Positions 1-8,347 of a stretch of 58,513 nt of DNA are shown here, one piece after another. Both the position numbers and the translations under genes were made by a program. The DNA comes from Rhodocyclaceae bacterium. Lineage in GTDB: Bacteria > Pseudomonadota > Gammaproteobacteria > Burkholderiales > Rhodocyclaceae. Location: the NCBI GenBank assembly GCA_016791105.1, contig JAEUNM010000126.1, forward strand, positions 1 through 58,513. The letters are read 5' to 3'. Numbering within the stretch: position 1 is the stretch's first letter; each line of letters starts with the position of its first letter. The notes under the pieces were generated by a model, which saw only the letters and a program-made list of their open reading frames with translations, was not told where the DNA came from and did no database searches.

Positions 1-857
1 TCGAGGTCATCGCGCTGCTGCTCGTTCAGGCGACTACGATCCTTGAGCAGGGTCCAGCGCATGCCCTTGAGACACGGATCGTGCTTTTGTTCGATCCGCC
101 GCATGCGGTCTACGGCGGAAGACGCGTGGGCAATCACGTGAAACTTGTCGAAGGTAATCCTGGCCGTGGGCAGGTGTTCCGTGACGCCCTTGATGTACGC
201 GCCCGACATGTCCATGCTGACCGAACGGATGCGTTCGGGCGCGCCGCCATGTTCTTGGAGATGTTCAGCGAGCTGCGCGATGGTGTCGCTGTCGCGCCCG
301 GGCGTGACGAAAATTACCTTGTGCGCCTGGGCATCCGCGGCGATCGTGAGGTATTTGTGGCCGCGCTGATAGGACGTTTCATCGACCGCCAGCGTTGTGG
401 TTTCCGACAGGTCGGCCTCGGCGCGGGCGAGATCCACGTAGCGCCCGCAGATTGCGCTGACACGATGCCAGGACAATCCCGTCACTCTTGCTACCGCCTC
501 GAACGTCATTTCTCGACACAGGGCGACCACCAGCGCCTCGAACAGCAAGGTGAATCCGCTGAGCTTCCCCGCCCAATCGGGCTCCACCTGGCGGACGGCG
601 CCGTCGGGCAGCCGAACGCGTGGCACGCGTACCTCCAGATAGCACTCGTGTTCAAAGAAATTCAGATGCCGGTAGCGCTGCTGGCGCGTGTCGTGCACGG
701 GGTGCTCGCCCTGCGCATCGGGATGGTGGAACCGACTCCCCGCCACAAAATCCACCCCTATCGTCAGAACACGCTTCGCTTGGTCGAAGCCAACCGATTG
801 CACGAACCAGGGCTGCGATATTCCGAGTGCTACTTCAAACAGACGGTTGTGCGACAT
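1..857 (-). CDS. ISL3-family transposase (C-terminus beyond window edge)
   Basis: DDE transposase that would cut and paste an ISL3-type insertion sequence. The minus-strand reading frame is open from an ATG at 857 to the window edge (285 codons seen), so the C-terminal part with the last catalytic acid is not visible. It starts MSHNRLFEVALGI. The catalytic core shows the family pattern: D159 in AVDETSYQRGHKY, D216 in SMDMSGAY, then FDKFHVIAH. The N-terminal part has HPDAQGEHPVHDTRQQRYRH, where a zinc-ribbon-like segment usually lies in this family. No frameshift or stop is visible, so the gene may be intact. The region upstream holds inverted repeats, listed separately. The family assignment comes from recalled motifs; the exact element is not identified. 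Confidence 0.85.
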   Translation of the reverse strand, partial: MSHNRLFEVALGISQPWFVQSVGFDQAKRVLTIGVDFVAGSRFHHPDAQGEHPVHDTRQQRYRHLNFFEHECYLEVRVPRVRLPDGAVRQVEPDWAGKLSGFTLLFEALVVALCREMTFEAVARVTGLSWHRVSAICGRYVDLARAEADLSETTTLAVDETSYQRGHKYLTIAADAQAHKVIFVTPGRDSDTIAQLAEHLQEHGGAPERIRSVSMDMSGAYIKGVTEHLPTARITFDKFHVIAHASSAVDRMRRIEQKHDPCLKGMRWTLLKDRSRLNEQQRDDL

Positions 858-869
858 CGCGCTGTAGTC

Positions 870-930
870 TCCAAGGCTGAATGCCGCATTCTGCCGCATT
901 CAGCCGCATTCAGCCGCATTCAGCCTTGGA
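870..930. repeat. Inverted repeat enclosing 10-bp tandem repeats
   Basis: Perfect 15-bp inverted arms lie at 870-884 and 916-930 (TCCAAGGCTGAATGC and its complement). The interior and right arm carry four near-identical 10-bp units of GCATTCAGCC at 886-925, the first with one mismatch (T for A). It lies 13 bases upstream of the transposase start, so it would sit in the leader or promoter of that gene. Confidence 0.85.
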
Positions 931-938
931 CCAGCGTA

Positions 939-1009
939 TGTGTTCGAAGGCGGTGTCAAGGGTTCGCTTCGCCGGGCAAAGCCCGCCCTTGACACCGCCT
1001 TCGAACACA
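939..1009. repeat. Perfect 24-bp inverted repeat (long hairpin)
   Basis: Arms at 939-962 and 986-1009 are exact reverse complements of 24 bases (TGTGTTCGAAGGCGGTGTCA and four more). The 23-base loop itself holds a small CGGGC/GCCCG hairpin at 973-985. There is no adjoining T-run. It may be a mobile-element end structure or a transcription stop shielding the transposase from outside reading. The role is inferred. Confidence 0.85.
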
Positions 1010-1672
1010 AAACCGGGCAACTCCACCCACCCGATTTTCAAAAGAGGCGCAGATAATGCCCGGACGGACTCGGTTGTGCGGTTCAATCGTCGCTACGGCG
1101 CGGGCGGAACAGCAGGAAATCGGGGGCAAAGCCAAGGGAATTCCGGGAGTGTAAGCGTCCTCCGAAACGGGCCTTGCTCGGTGCATCGCGCAAGATATTT
1201 CGTTCCGCCCCGGTTTTCGCGTCGTTTCATCAGGCGTAGGTGGCTTGCGGTGGGCTAACTTACAGCCTTGCCTTGGTTAGCCGGCCGCAGTGTTGGGGTT
1301 CGCAAGCTCACCCCAACCTACGAGGTGCTGCGAGGTGCTGCACGGCCCGCGCCATATCGACACGGCGCAGGATATCCTGCGCGCGGCGCAACTAATACTG
1401 GCCCAGCAGCAATAGGCCGAGCTGGAAGACGGCATTTAAGTACATGCGTTAATGCCAATTTAGTTTTGGAGTTTCGTTGCGGACATGGGATGTGAGATTT
1501 CCTTGTTCGAGTACGCCGACGTTCCGGTGCGGCGCCGGGCCGTCCCGACACCATTGCAAACCGCGAAATCGCTACGCCTCAAGGAATTCCCCGCGCTGCC
1601 GCTAATGCCATCCGATTGGTATTGAATATCTGCTCCGCTCGGTCGGAGCCGGAGTACCCACGGGAGCGCATT
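1010..1672. other. Intergenic stretch without a recognisable gene
   Basis: No reading frame here has a credible product. Seen: a REP-like hairpin with arms GTTGGGGT/ACCCCAAC at 1292-1299 and 1310-1317, a tandem duplication of CGAGGTGCTG at 1321-1340, and a short AT-richer stretch at 1430-1480. In that stretch TAAG (1437-1440) and GCCAATTT (1454-1461) loosely resemble a flagellar sigma-28 promoter, but the spacing is 13 rather than about 15 bases, so this is weak. The cheY promoter must lie in this region or overlap 1500-1660. Confidence 0.5.
1292..1317. repeat. REP-like palindrome
   Basis: GTTGGGGT, a 10-base loop and ACCCCAAC, followed by CTAC. The sequence resembles the dispersed extragenic palindromes (GTAGGTTGGGGTGAGC type) of many proteobacteria. 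Only one copy is seen in this window. Confidence 0.45.
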
Positions 1673-2041
1673 TTGAAAACCATACTGCTGGTGGATGACT
1701 CCACCACCATATTGATCAGCATTTCCGCCGTGCTGGGCAAGGCCAGCTACGGCGTGGAGAAGGCTTCCAGCGCCGAAGAGGCGCTCACCCGCATGAAGGG
1801 CGGCAATCTGAAGCCGGATTTGCTCATCACGGACCTCAACATGCCGGGCATGAACGGCATAGAGTTCATCAAACAGGTGCGGCAACTGCCGGGCCTGCGC
1901 TTCATGCCCATCCTGTTTCTTACCACCGAATCGCAACAGACCAGGCGCGCGGAAGCCAAAGCCGCCGGCGCCTCGGGCTGGATCGTGAAGCCGGCCAAGG
2001 CCGAGGAATTGCTTGCCGCCATCAAGATGGTCATGCGCTGA
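1673..2041 (+). CDS. cheY: CheY-type single-domain response regulator
   Basis: Receiver protein of 122 residues that would carry the chemotaxis signal from CheA to the flagellar or pilus motor. Acidic pair D8-D9, phosphoacceptor D54 in LITDLNMPG, T84 and K106 in GWIVKPAKA are all present. The frame stays open back to an ATG at 1616, but the domain begins exactly at TTG 1673, which has GGGAG at 1661-1665, so TTG is chosen. The stop is two bases before the next ATG (2044), showing tight coupling. It is first in the operon with cheA and probably receives phosphate from that kinase. Confidence 0.9.
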   Translation: MKTILLVDDSTTILISISAVLGKASYGVEKASSAEEALTRMKGGNLKPDLLITDLNMPGMNGIEFIKQVRQLPGLRFMPILFLTTESQQTRRAEAKAAGASGWIVKPAKAEELLAAIKMVMR

Positions 2042-2043
2042 AC

Positions 2044-3375
2044 ATGTCCGACGAGGCCTATAGCCGCTATCTGGAATGCCTGTCGGTAGACCAGGCCTAC
2101 CGGCGCCAGATTTCCATCATGGTTGCCGCGGCGTTCGTTACCGCCTTGTTGGGCGGCATCGGCGTGTATTTCCTCGACGAGGGGTACCACGCTTCCGTGC
2201 TGCCCATGTTCGGCCTGTCGCCCGCGGCCGGCAATGCGATCGGCTGCGTGTTCATGATAGGCATCGCGTTTGGCGTGCAGCGGCTGGCTTCGCTGGTGTT
2301 TTTCCGCGACGTGACCTTCGGTTTGAAGCCCATGCTGAAGCAGTTGGCGGAAGAGCGCAGTTGCGCGGAAAAGTCCATCAACTATGTGGCGGCGGAACTT
2401 TCGCGCTGGCCGAAATTTTCCGGCGTGTTGCGCGGCCACCTCGACGCGATTGCCGCTGACACGGAACAGGCCAGCGTGCATCTGTCGGAACAGTTCCAGG
2501 CAATCGACAGCACGGTATCCGAACTGGGGCGCTTCGTGTCCCGGAATACGGCCCGCACCAACGCGCTGGCTGCGGAATCGGAAAGCAGGATAGAGGCCAA
2601 TCGCGCGCAGATAGACCGTATCGAGGCCTATATCCGCCAACGCATGGAAGACTCCGGGCGGGAGAAGGAGCGGGTTGACGTCGTGGTGCGGGAAATCCGC
2701 TCTTTGCAGACCTTCGTGGAGCTGGTCCGCACCATTTCCAGCCAGACCAATTTCCTCGCGCTCAACGCCGCCATCGAGGCCGCCCGGGCTGGGGAAGCGG
2801 GGCGCGGATTTGCCGTCGTGGCGGACGAGGTCAGGAAACTGTCGGTCGAAACCGACAAGGCCGTACATAAGATCAGCGAGGGCATAGATTCTGCAAGCCG
2901 CAGCATCCAGGGCCAATTTACCGATTCGTCTTGCGAAGCCATCGCCGGCAGCGAAAAAACCGCGCTGCAGGAATTTGCCGATCAGCTTGCTGCGCTGTCC
3001 TCGGGCTACAACCAGGTGGTGCAGGAAAACCAGGCCGTCATGGCGGAAATTCGCCAGACCAGCGACGCCCTGGCGCAGCGCTTCATGGATGCCATGGCCG
3101 GGCTGCAGTTTCAGGACGTGGTGCGCCAGCAGGCGGAACAGGTCAATGCGGCGCTGGAAAAGCTCGATGTCCATGCCTCCGGGCTGGCGGCCGCGCTACA
3201 GCAGCCGGAGGCCCCGATTCCTGCCGACATGGAAAATTTCGACCGCCAGCTGGATGAGCTTTTTTCCCGCTACGTGATGGATTCGCAGCGCAGCCGCCAC
3301 CGCGCCGCGGCCGGCGCCTCGCACGCGGAAACGCATTCCACCCCGGCCGCACTGCCCAACGTCGAATTGTTCTGA
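2044..3375 (+). CDS. Short membrane methyl-accepting-type signalling protein without sensor domain
   Basis: Protein of 443 residues with two hydrophobic segments (about 24-44 and 62-87) separated by only about 17 residues, so there is no periplasmic ligand domain. The rest is a cytoplasmic coiled coil. The receptor hairpin tip is clear at about 230-268 (SSQTNFLALNAAIEAARAGE, then GRGFAVVADEVRKLS), the site that binds CheA and CheW. The C-terminal half has LQFQDVVRQQAEQV and ends in VELF. It follows cheY by two bases and precedes the STAS gene by nine. It is likely a non-canonical receptor or scaffold; its stimulus is not evident. Confidence 0.85.
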   Translation: MSDEAYSRYLECLSVDQAYRRQISIMVAAAFVTALLGGIGVYFLDEGYHASVLPMFGLSPAAGNAIGCVFMIGIAFGVQRLASLVFFRDVTFGLKPMLKQLAEERSCAEKSINYVAAELSRWPKFSGVLRGHLDAIAADTEQASVHLSEQFQAIDSTVSELGRFVSRNTARTNALAAESESRIEANRAQIDRIEAYIRQRMEDSGREKERVDVVVREIRSLQTFVELVRTISSQTNFLALNAAIEAARAGEAGRGFAVVADEVRKLSVETDKAVHKISEGIDSASRSIQGQFTDSSCEAIAGSEKTALQEFADQLAALSSGYNQVVQENQAVMAEIRQTSDALAQRFMDAMAGLQFQDVVRQQAEQVNAALEKLDVHASGLAAALQQPEAPIPADMENFDRQLDELFSRYVMDSQRSRHRAAAGASHAETHSTPAALPNVELF

Positions 3376-3384
3376 GCACCGCAC

Positions 3385-3699
3385 ATGAGCGCCCCCCGAC
3401 AAATCGTCATCGAACAGGATCTGACCATTTACAACGCGGCCGAAATCAAGCGCCGGCTGCTGGACGGCATGGCCGCCAGCGACAGCGTGGAGCTGGATTT
3501 ATCCCGGGTGTTCGAAATGGACAGTTCCGGCGTGCAGTTGCTGCTGTTCCTGAAAAAGGAAGCGCAGCGCCTGGGCAAGGAGGCACGCATCGTCGGCCAC
3601 AGCCCCACGGTGCGTGAAACCATAGATTTTTTGAACCTGGCCGCGCGGCTGGGCGACCCGATGGTGCTGCCGCCCGCCCCCCAGCCGCCGAGCCAGTAA
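3385..3699 (+). CDS. STAS-domain protein (anti-sigma-factor-antagonist type)
   Basis: Single STAS domain of 104 residues with the conserved loop MDSSGVQLL (D46, S47, S48, G49). The serine is the residue phosphorylated in SpoIIAA-like proteins. A proline-rich tail (PPAPQPPSQ) follows. It lies between the short receptor and cheA with gaps of nine and seven bases, so it is made with the chemotaxis proteins. No partner anti-sigma kinase is present in the window. It may be an accessory target of the CheA pathway or may bind a nucleotide; neither can be shown here. Confidence 0.85.
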   Translation: MSAPRQIVIEQDLTIYNAAEIKRRLLDGMAASDSVELDLSRVFEMDSSGVQLLLFLKKEAQRLGKEARIVGHSPTVRETIDFLNLAARLGDPMVLPPAPQPPSQ

Positions 3700-3706
3700 G
3701 CGAATC

Positions 3707-5893
3707 ATGGACGAACTGACCAGCGCCTTCATCGAAGAATCCCGCGAACAGTTGGCCGACATGGAAGCCGGCCTGCTGGATCTGGAGCGCCAGCCCGGCG
3801 ATGTTTCCAATCTGGGTGCGATTTTCCGCGCCGCGCACACCATCAAGGGCGCCTCCGGCGTGGTGGAATGTGAATACGTCGAAAATTTCACGCATCAGGT
3901 GGAAAGCGTGCTGGACCGCCTGCGCGATGGCCGGCTGGGTGTATCGCAAGCGCTGGTTACCCTGCTGTTGCGCTGCGTGGACCACATGAACAAGCTGGTG
4001 CAGGCCTTTGCCGAAGGCCTGCCGACGCCGGCGGAAGCACTTCTGGCGGCCGGCAAGGAATTGACCGCACAACTGCTTGGCTACGATCAGGACCTGTCAG
4101 CGCGCGGCGCGGACGCCGAAACCCGGGCAGTGGAAAAGAGCGGCGGCGGACTGGTTGCCACCGACTACTGGCACATATCCGTGCGCTTCAACCCGGGCGT
4201 GTTGAAAAACGGCATGGATCCGCTGTCCTTCCTGCGCTACCTGGTCACCCTGGGCGACATCACGGGCATCGAAACCCTGGACGACGCCATGCCGGCCGGC
4301 GAGGAAATGGACGCGGAATGCTGTTATCTGGGCTTCGAAATCCGCTTTCAGTCGCGCGCCACCAAATCCGAAATCGAAGCCGTATTCGCTTTCGTGCAGG
4401 ACGACTGCAGCCTGCGCATCCTGCCGCCCGACAGCCTGGTGGCTGAATTTGTGGAACTGATCAATAGCTTGCCGGAAGACAGCATGCGCCTGGGCGAAAT
4501 ACTGGTGCGCATAGGCGCACTGACTCAGGCCGAACTGGATGCCAGCCTGGCACAGCAGGCGGAGGCGCCGTGCGCGGCGGCAGATCAGTCCAGCGCGCTG
4601 CCCAGGATAGGTGAAGTGCTGGTCGAACAAGGCCTGGTGCAACCCGAAGTGGTGGATGCGGCGGTGGAGCGCCAAGCCCAGGTAAGCCAGAAAAAAGCCG
4701 CGGAGTCGCGCATGTTGCGCGTGCACGCGGACAAACTGGACAGCCTCATCGCCATGGTGGGCGAACTGGTGATCGCCGGAGCTTCGGCGCAACTTTTGGC
4801 GCGTGGGCATGGCGGCGAAATGCTGGAAGCCACCTCCATCCTGGCGCGGCTGGTGGAAAACATCCGCGATTCCGCCCTGCAGTTGCGCATGGTGCAGATC
4901 GGCGAAACATTCAGCCGCTTTCACCGCGTGGTGCGCGACGTGAGCAAGGAACTGGGCAAGGACATCGAACTGGTCGTGCGCGGCGGCGACACGGAACTGG
5001 ACAAATCCCTGGTCGAAAAGCTGGGCGACCCGCTCATGCACCTGGTGCGCAATGGCCTGGACCACGGCATAGAGCCGGCGGATGTACGGCGGGCGCGCGG
5101 CAAGCCCGCGCGCGGCACGCTCAGCCTGGATGCCAGGCACGACTCCGGCAATGTGGTGATCCAGGTGCGCGACGACGGCGGTGGCCTCAACAGGGAGCGC
5201 ATCCGCGCCAAAGCGCTGGAGCGCGGCTTGATCCAGCCGGCACAGACGCTTACCGATCAGGAAATCGTGAACCTCATATTCGAGGCCGGCTTTTCCACCG
5301 CCCACAGCGTTTCCAATCTATCCGGCCGCGGCGTGGGCATGGATGTGGTGAAGCGCAACATCCAGGCCCTGCGCGGCACTGTGGAGGTGGCGTCGGAAGA
5401 AGGCGAGGGCTGCACCTTCACCATCCGCCTGCCGCTCACGCTGGCCATCATCGACGGCTTTTTGGTCGAAGTGGGGCGGGCGTCCTACGTCATTCCGCTC
5501 GAAGCGGTAGTGGAATGCATGGAACTGCGCGACGTGTCGGCGCGGCGCGATTACCTCAATTTGCGCGGCGAGGTGCTGCCCTTCATCCGCCTGCGCCACG
5601 TATTTGGCATCGAAGAACCGGTTTCCGCGCGCGAAAGCGTGGTGGTGATCCAGTTCGCCGGCCAGCGCGCCGGCCTGGTGGTGGATAGGCTCATGGGCGA
5701 ATTCCAGACCGTCATCAAGCCGCTGGGCGGCATATTCCGGCGCCTGAAGGGCATTGCCGGCTCCACCATCCTGGGCAGCGGCGAAGTGGCACTGATTCTG
5801 GACGTGCAGTCCCTGGTACACATTTGTTCCGAAAAACAGAACGGGTCGCCGCAGGACGCAGCCCGTGCGTATTGCGCTCCGCAGTTGTCATGA
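3707..5893 (+). CDS. cheA: Chemotaxis histidine kinase CheA with two MshEN-like motifs
   Basis: Autophosphorylating kinase of 728 residues for the chemotaxis array. Order: HPt domain (1-105, H44 in AAHTIKGAS); an atypical middle domain (about 150-245); two 24-residue modules RLGEILVRIGALTQAEL (from 261) and RIGEVLVEQGLVQPEVV (from 300); dimerisation helices (about 335-400); ATPase with N box HLVRNGLDHG (445-454), VRDDGGGLN (487-495) and GRGVGMDVV (540-548); CheW-like P5 domain (about 575-715). The paired modules resemble the c-di-GMP-binding MshEN motif of type II secretion/pilus ATPases, but the linker is 15 residues instead of about 5. All catalytic boxes are present. It is the central gene of the operon. 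Confidence 0.95.
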   Translation: MDELTSAFIEESREQLADMEAGLLDLERQPGDVSNLGAIFRAAHTIKGASGVVECEYVENFTHQVESVLDRLRDGRLGVSQALVTLLLRCVDHMNKLVQAFAEGLPTPAEALLAAGKELTAQLLGYDQDLSARGADAETRAVEKSGGGLVATDYWHISVRFNPGVLKNGMDPLSFLRYLVTLGDITGIETLDDAMPAGEEMDAECCYLGFEIRFQSRATKSEIEAVFAFVQDDCSLRILPPDSLVAEFVELINSLPEDSMRLGEILVRIGALTQAELDASLAQQAEAPCAAADQSSALPRIGEVLVEQGLVQPEVVDAAVERQAQVSQKKAAESRMLRVHADKLDSLIAMVGELVIAGASAQLLARGHGGEMLEATSILARLVENIRDSALQLRMVQIGETFSRFHRVVRDVSKELGKDIELVVRGGDTELDKSLVEKLGDPLMHLVRNGLDHGIEPADVRRARGKPARGTLSLDARHDSGNVVIQVRDDGGGLNRERIRAKALERGLIQPAQTLTDQEIVNLIFEAGFSTAHSVSNLSGRGVGMDVVKRNIQALRGTVEVASEEGEGCTFTIRLPLTLAIIDGFLVEVGRASYVIPLEAVVECMELRDVSARRDYLNLRGEVLPFIRLRHVFGIEEPVSARESVVVIQFAGQRAGLVVDRLMGEFQTVIKPLGGIFRRLKGIAGSTILGSGEVALILDVQSLVHICSEKQNGSPQDAARAYCAPQLS

Positions 5894-5911
5894 TTTCCTG
5901 AAGGAACCCAC

Positions 5912-8335
5912 ATGAAAAACTTCAAAATTGGAACTCGCCTTTCCGCCGCGTTCTTGCTCGTCATATTGCTCGCGCTGGGGGTTACCATCTTCGGCAGCGT
6001 GCGCCTCGGACAGTTGAACGAACAATTGCAGGACATTTCCGCCAGCCGCTTTCCGAAGGTAGACATGTCTTACAAGATGAAGGAAAACGTACACACCATC
6101 GCGCGCGCGGTACGCAACCTCATTCTCAGTAACGACAAGCGCGAAGAAGAATCCCAGATGGACCACATTCGGGCGGCCAGGGCCAATAACGCGGAACTGG
6201 CGCCAAAGATAGAGGCCTTGCTCAGTTCCGAACAAGGCCGCACCTTATTCGCCAAGGTGAAGGAAACCCGTGCCATCTATAACACGGAACTGGACAAACT
6301 GATTGGACTTGCCTATAGCGGCAGTTCCACCCATTCCGCAGAGAAGGCAACCGAACTGTTGTTCGGCAGCGCACGCAAGTCGCAGACCGATTACCTGCTT
6401 GCCCTGGACGAATTTGCCGCTTCGCAGGCCGGGCTCATGAAAAAAGCCGCGGAGGATGGCGAAATCGTAGCGGTGGGGGGGCGCAATCTGATGATAGGGC
6501 TGGCGGTCGTGGCCATCGCCCTGAGCACCGTGCTGGGCTTCCTGATCACGCGCGGCATCACGGGCGCGGTAGGCCGCCTCGTCAAAGCCGCCGACCAGAT
6601 GGCCGAGGGCGATTGCAACTTCAAGCTGGATACAGACGGCGGCGACGAACTGGCCGCATTGTCGCGCTCGGTAAGCAAACTGCAGGCAACCGTGCAGACG
6701 CTCATCGCGGAAATGAACCGCATGTCGAAAGAGCACGATGCCGGGGAAATCGACGCGAAAATAGACGAGGCGAAATTCAGGAATGACTTCCAGTTGATGG
6801 CCAAGGGCGTCAATGACATGGTGTTCGGCCACATCGCCGTGAAGAAAAAAGCCATGGCCTGCGTGAAAGAATTCGGCGACGGCAATTTCAACGCCCCGCT
6901 GGAACAATTTCCGGGCAAAAAGCGCTTCATCAACGACACCATAGAGCAGGTGCGCAGCAATCTGCAAAGCCTCATCGCCGAAATGAACCGCATGTCGAAA
7001 GAGCACGACGCCGGCGACATCGACGTGAAAATAGACGAAGGCAAATTCCGGAACGACTTCCAGTTGATGGCCAGAGGCGTCAATGACATGGTATTCGGCC
7101 ACATCGCGGTGAAGAAAAAAGCCATGGCCTGCTTCCAGGAATTCGGCAAGGGCAATATGGCCGCCGACGTGGAAAAGCTGCCCGGCAAAAAGCGCTTCAT
7201 CAACGACGCGATAGATCAGGTGCGTGCCAACATTCAGGCACTGGTGGCCGATGCCAACATGCTGTCCGCCGCGGCGGTGGCCGGCAAGCTGGATACGCGT
7301 GGCGATACCAGCAAGCACCAGGGCGATTTCCGCAAGATCGTGGACGGCGTCAATGCCACCCTCGATGCCATCGTCGTGCCCATCCAGGAAGTGCGCCGGC
7401 TCATGAGCGCGCTCGAAAAAGGCGACCTGACGCAAACCATAAACGGCAGCTATCAGGGCGATTTCCAGGTGCTCAAAGATACCGTCAATAGTACCGTTGC
7501 GCGGCTGTCCGACACGATTTCGCAGGTGCGGCTGTCGGCCGAAGCGCTCAGCAATGCGTCGGCTCAGGTGTCGTCCACCGCGCAGTCGCTGTCGCAGTCT
7601 TCGTCTGAACAGGCCGCCAGCGTGGAAGAATCTTCGGCCTCGGTCGAGCAGATGACGGCCTCGATCAATCAGAACGCCGAAAATGCCCGCGTCACCGACG
7701 GCATGGCTTCCAAGGCCGCGAAGGAAGCCAACGACGGCGGCAGCGCCGTAAAGGAAACCGTGAATGCGATGAAACAGATCGCAAACAAGATCGGCATTAT
7801 CGACGACATCGCCTACCAGACCAATCTGCTGGCCCTGAATGCCGCCATCGAAGCCGCGCGCGCGGGCGACCACGGCAAGGGCTTCGCGGTGGTGGCGGCG
7901 GAGGTGCGCAAACTGGCCGAACGCAGCCAGGTTGCCGCCCAGGAAATTGGCGAACTGGCCGGCAATAGTGTGAGCATGGCGGAAAAGGCCGGCAAGCTGC
8001 TGGACGAAATCGTGCCGTCCATACACAAAACGTCGGACCTGGTGCAGGAAATCGCTTCCGCCTCGCTGGAGCAGTCGTCCGGCGTATCGCAAATCAATCA
8101 GGCCATGAGCCAGTTGAATCAGGCCACGCAGCAGAACGCCTCGGCTTCTGAAGAACTGGCCGCGACCGCCGAAGAACTGGGCGGGCAGGCCCAGCAGTTG
8201 CAGGAAATCATGCAGTTCTTCAGCGTCGGCGACCAGCGCGCTGCGCCCGTTCAGACGGCCGCCCGCAATGGCTCCAGGAGCCGCGGACGCGCCCCGGCGC
8301 CGGTCTATAGCGACCACGATTTCGAAAAATTCTGA
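5912..8335 (+). CDS. Methyl-accepting chemotaxis receptor with duplicated HAMP-like modules
   Basis: Receptor of 807 residues. TM1 is about 11-30; a four-helix-bundle-type periplasmic domain lies at about 31-190; TM2 is about 192-213, followed by HAMP. Next come two nearly identical 90-residue modules, each starting LIAEMNRMSKEHDAG (264 and 354), then a further HAMP-like unit (about 445-535). The signalling tip is YQTNLLALNAAIEAARAG (about 635-652), and the C-terminus is DHDFEKF, possibly a tether for CheB or CheR. ATG 5912 has AAGGA upstream. It lies between cheA and cheW and is surely the main partner of this kinase. The ligand is unknown. Confidence 0.93.
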   Translation: MKNFKIGTRLSAAFLLVILLALGVTIFGSVRLGQLNEQLQDISASRFPKVDMSYKMKENVHTIARAVRNLILSNDKREEESQMDHIRAARANNAELAPKIEALLSSEQGRTLFAKVKETRAIYNTELDKLIGLAYSGSSTHSAEKATELLFGSARKSQTDYLLALDEFAASQAGLMKKAAEDGEIVAVGGRNLMIGLAVVAIALSTVLGFLITRGITGAVGRLVKAADQMAEGDCNFKLDTDGGDELAALSRSVSKLQATVQTLIAEMNRMSKEHDAGEIDAKIDEAKFRNDFQLMAKGVNDMVFGHIAVKKKAMACVKEFGDGNFNAPLEQFPGKKRFINDTIEQVRSNLQSLIAEMNRMSKEHDAGDIDVKIDEGKFRNDFQLMARGVNDMVFGHIAVKKKAMACFQEFGKGNMAADVEKLPGKKRFINDAIDQVRANIQALVADANMLSAAAVAGKLDTRGDTSKHQGDFRKIVDGVNATLDAIVVPIQEVRRLMSALEKGDLTQTINGSYQGDFQVLKDTVNSTVARLSDTISQVRLSAEALSNASAQVSSTAQSLSQSSSEQAASVEESSASVEQMTASINQNAENARVTDGMASKAAKEANDGGSAVKETVNAMKQIANKIGIIDDIAYQTNLLALNAAIEAARAGDHGKGFAVVAAEVRKLAERSQVAAQEIGELAGNSVSMAEKAGKLLDEIVPSIHKTSDLVQEIASASLEQSSGVSQINQAMSQLNQATQQNASASEELAATAEELGGQAQQLQEIMQFFSVGDQRAAPVQTAARNGSRSRGRAPAPVYSDHDFEKF
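6701..7240 (+). repeat. Tandem 270-bp duplication inside the receptor gene
   Basis: Copies at 6701-6970 and 6971-7240 begin CTCATCGC(G/C)GAAATGAACC and stay very similar at DNA level for most of their length. The in-frame unit is 90 codons. High similarity including silent positions suggests a fairly recent duplication or ongoing gene conversion. Confidence 0.85.
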
Positions 8336-8347
8336 GGAGCGGCCGGC

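Noticed and set aside
886..925. Possible CRISPR-like array of 10-bp repeats
   Set aside because: Units are contiguous with no spacers and too short; it is a simple tandem repeat inside an inverted repeat.
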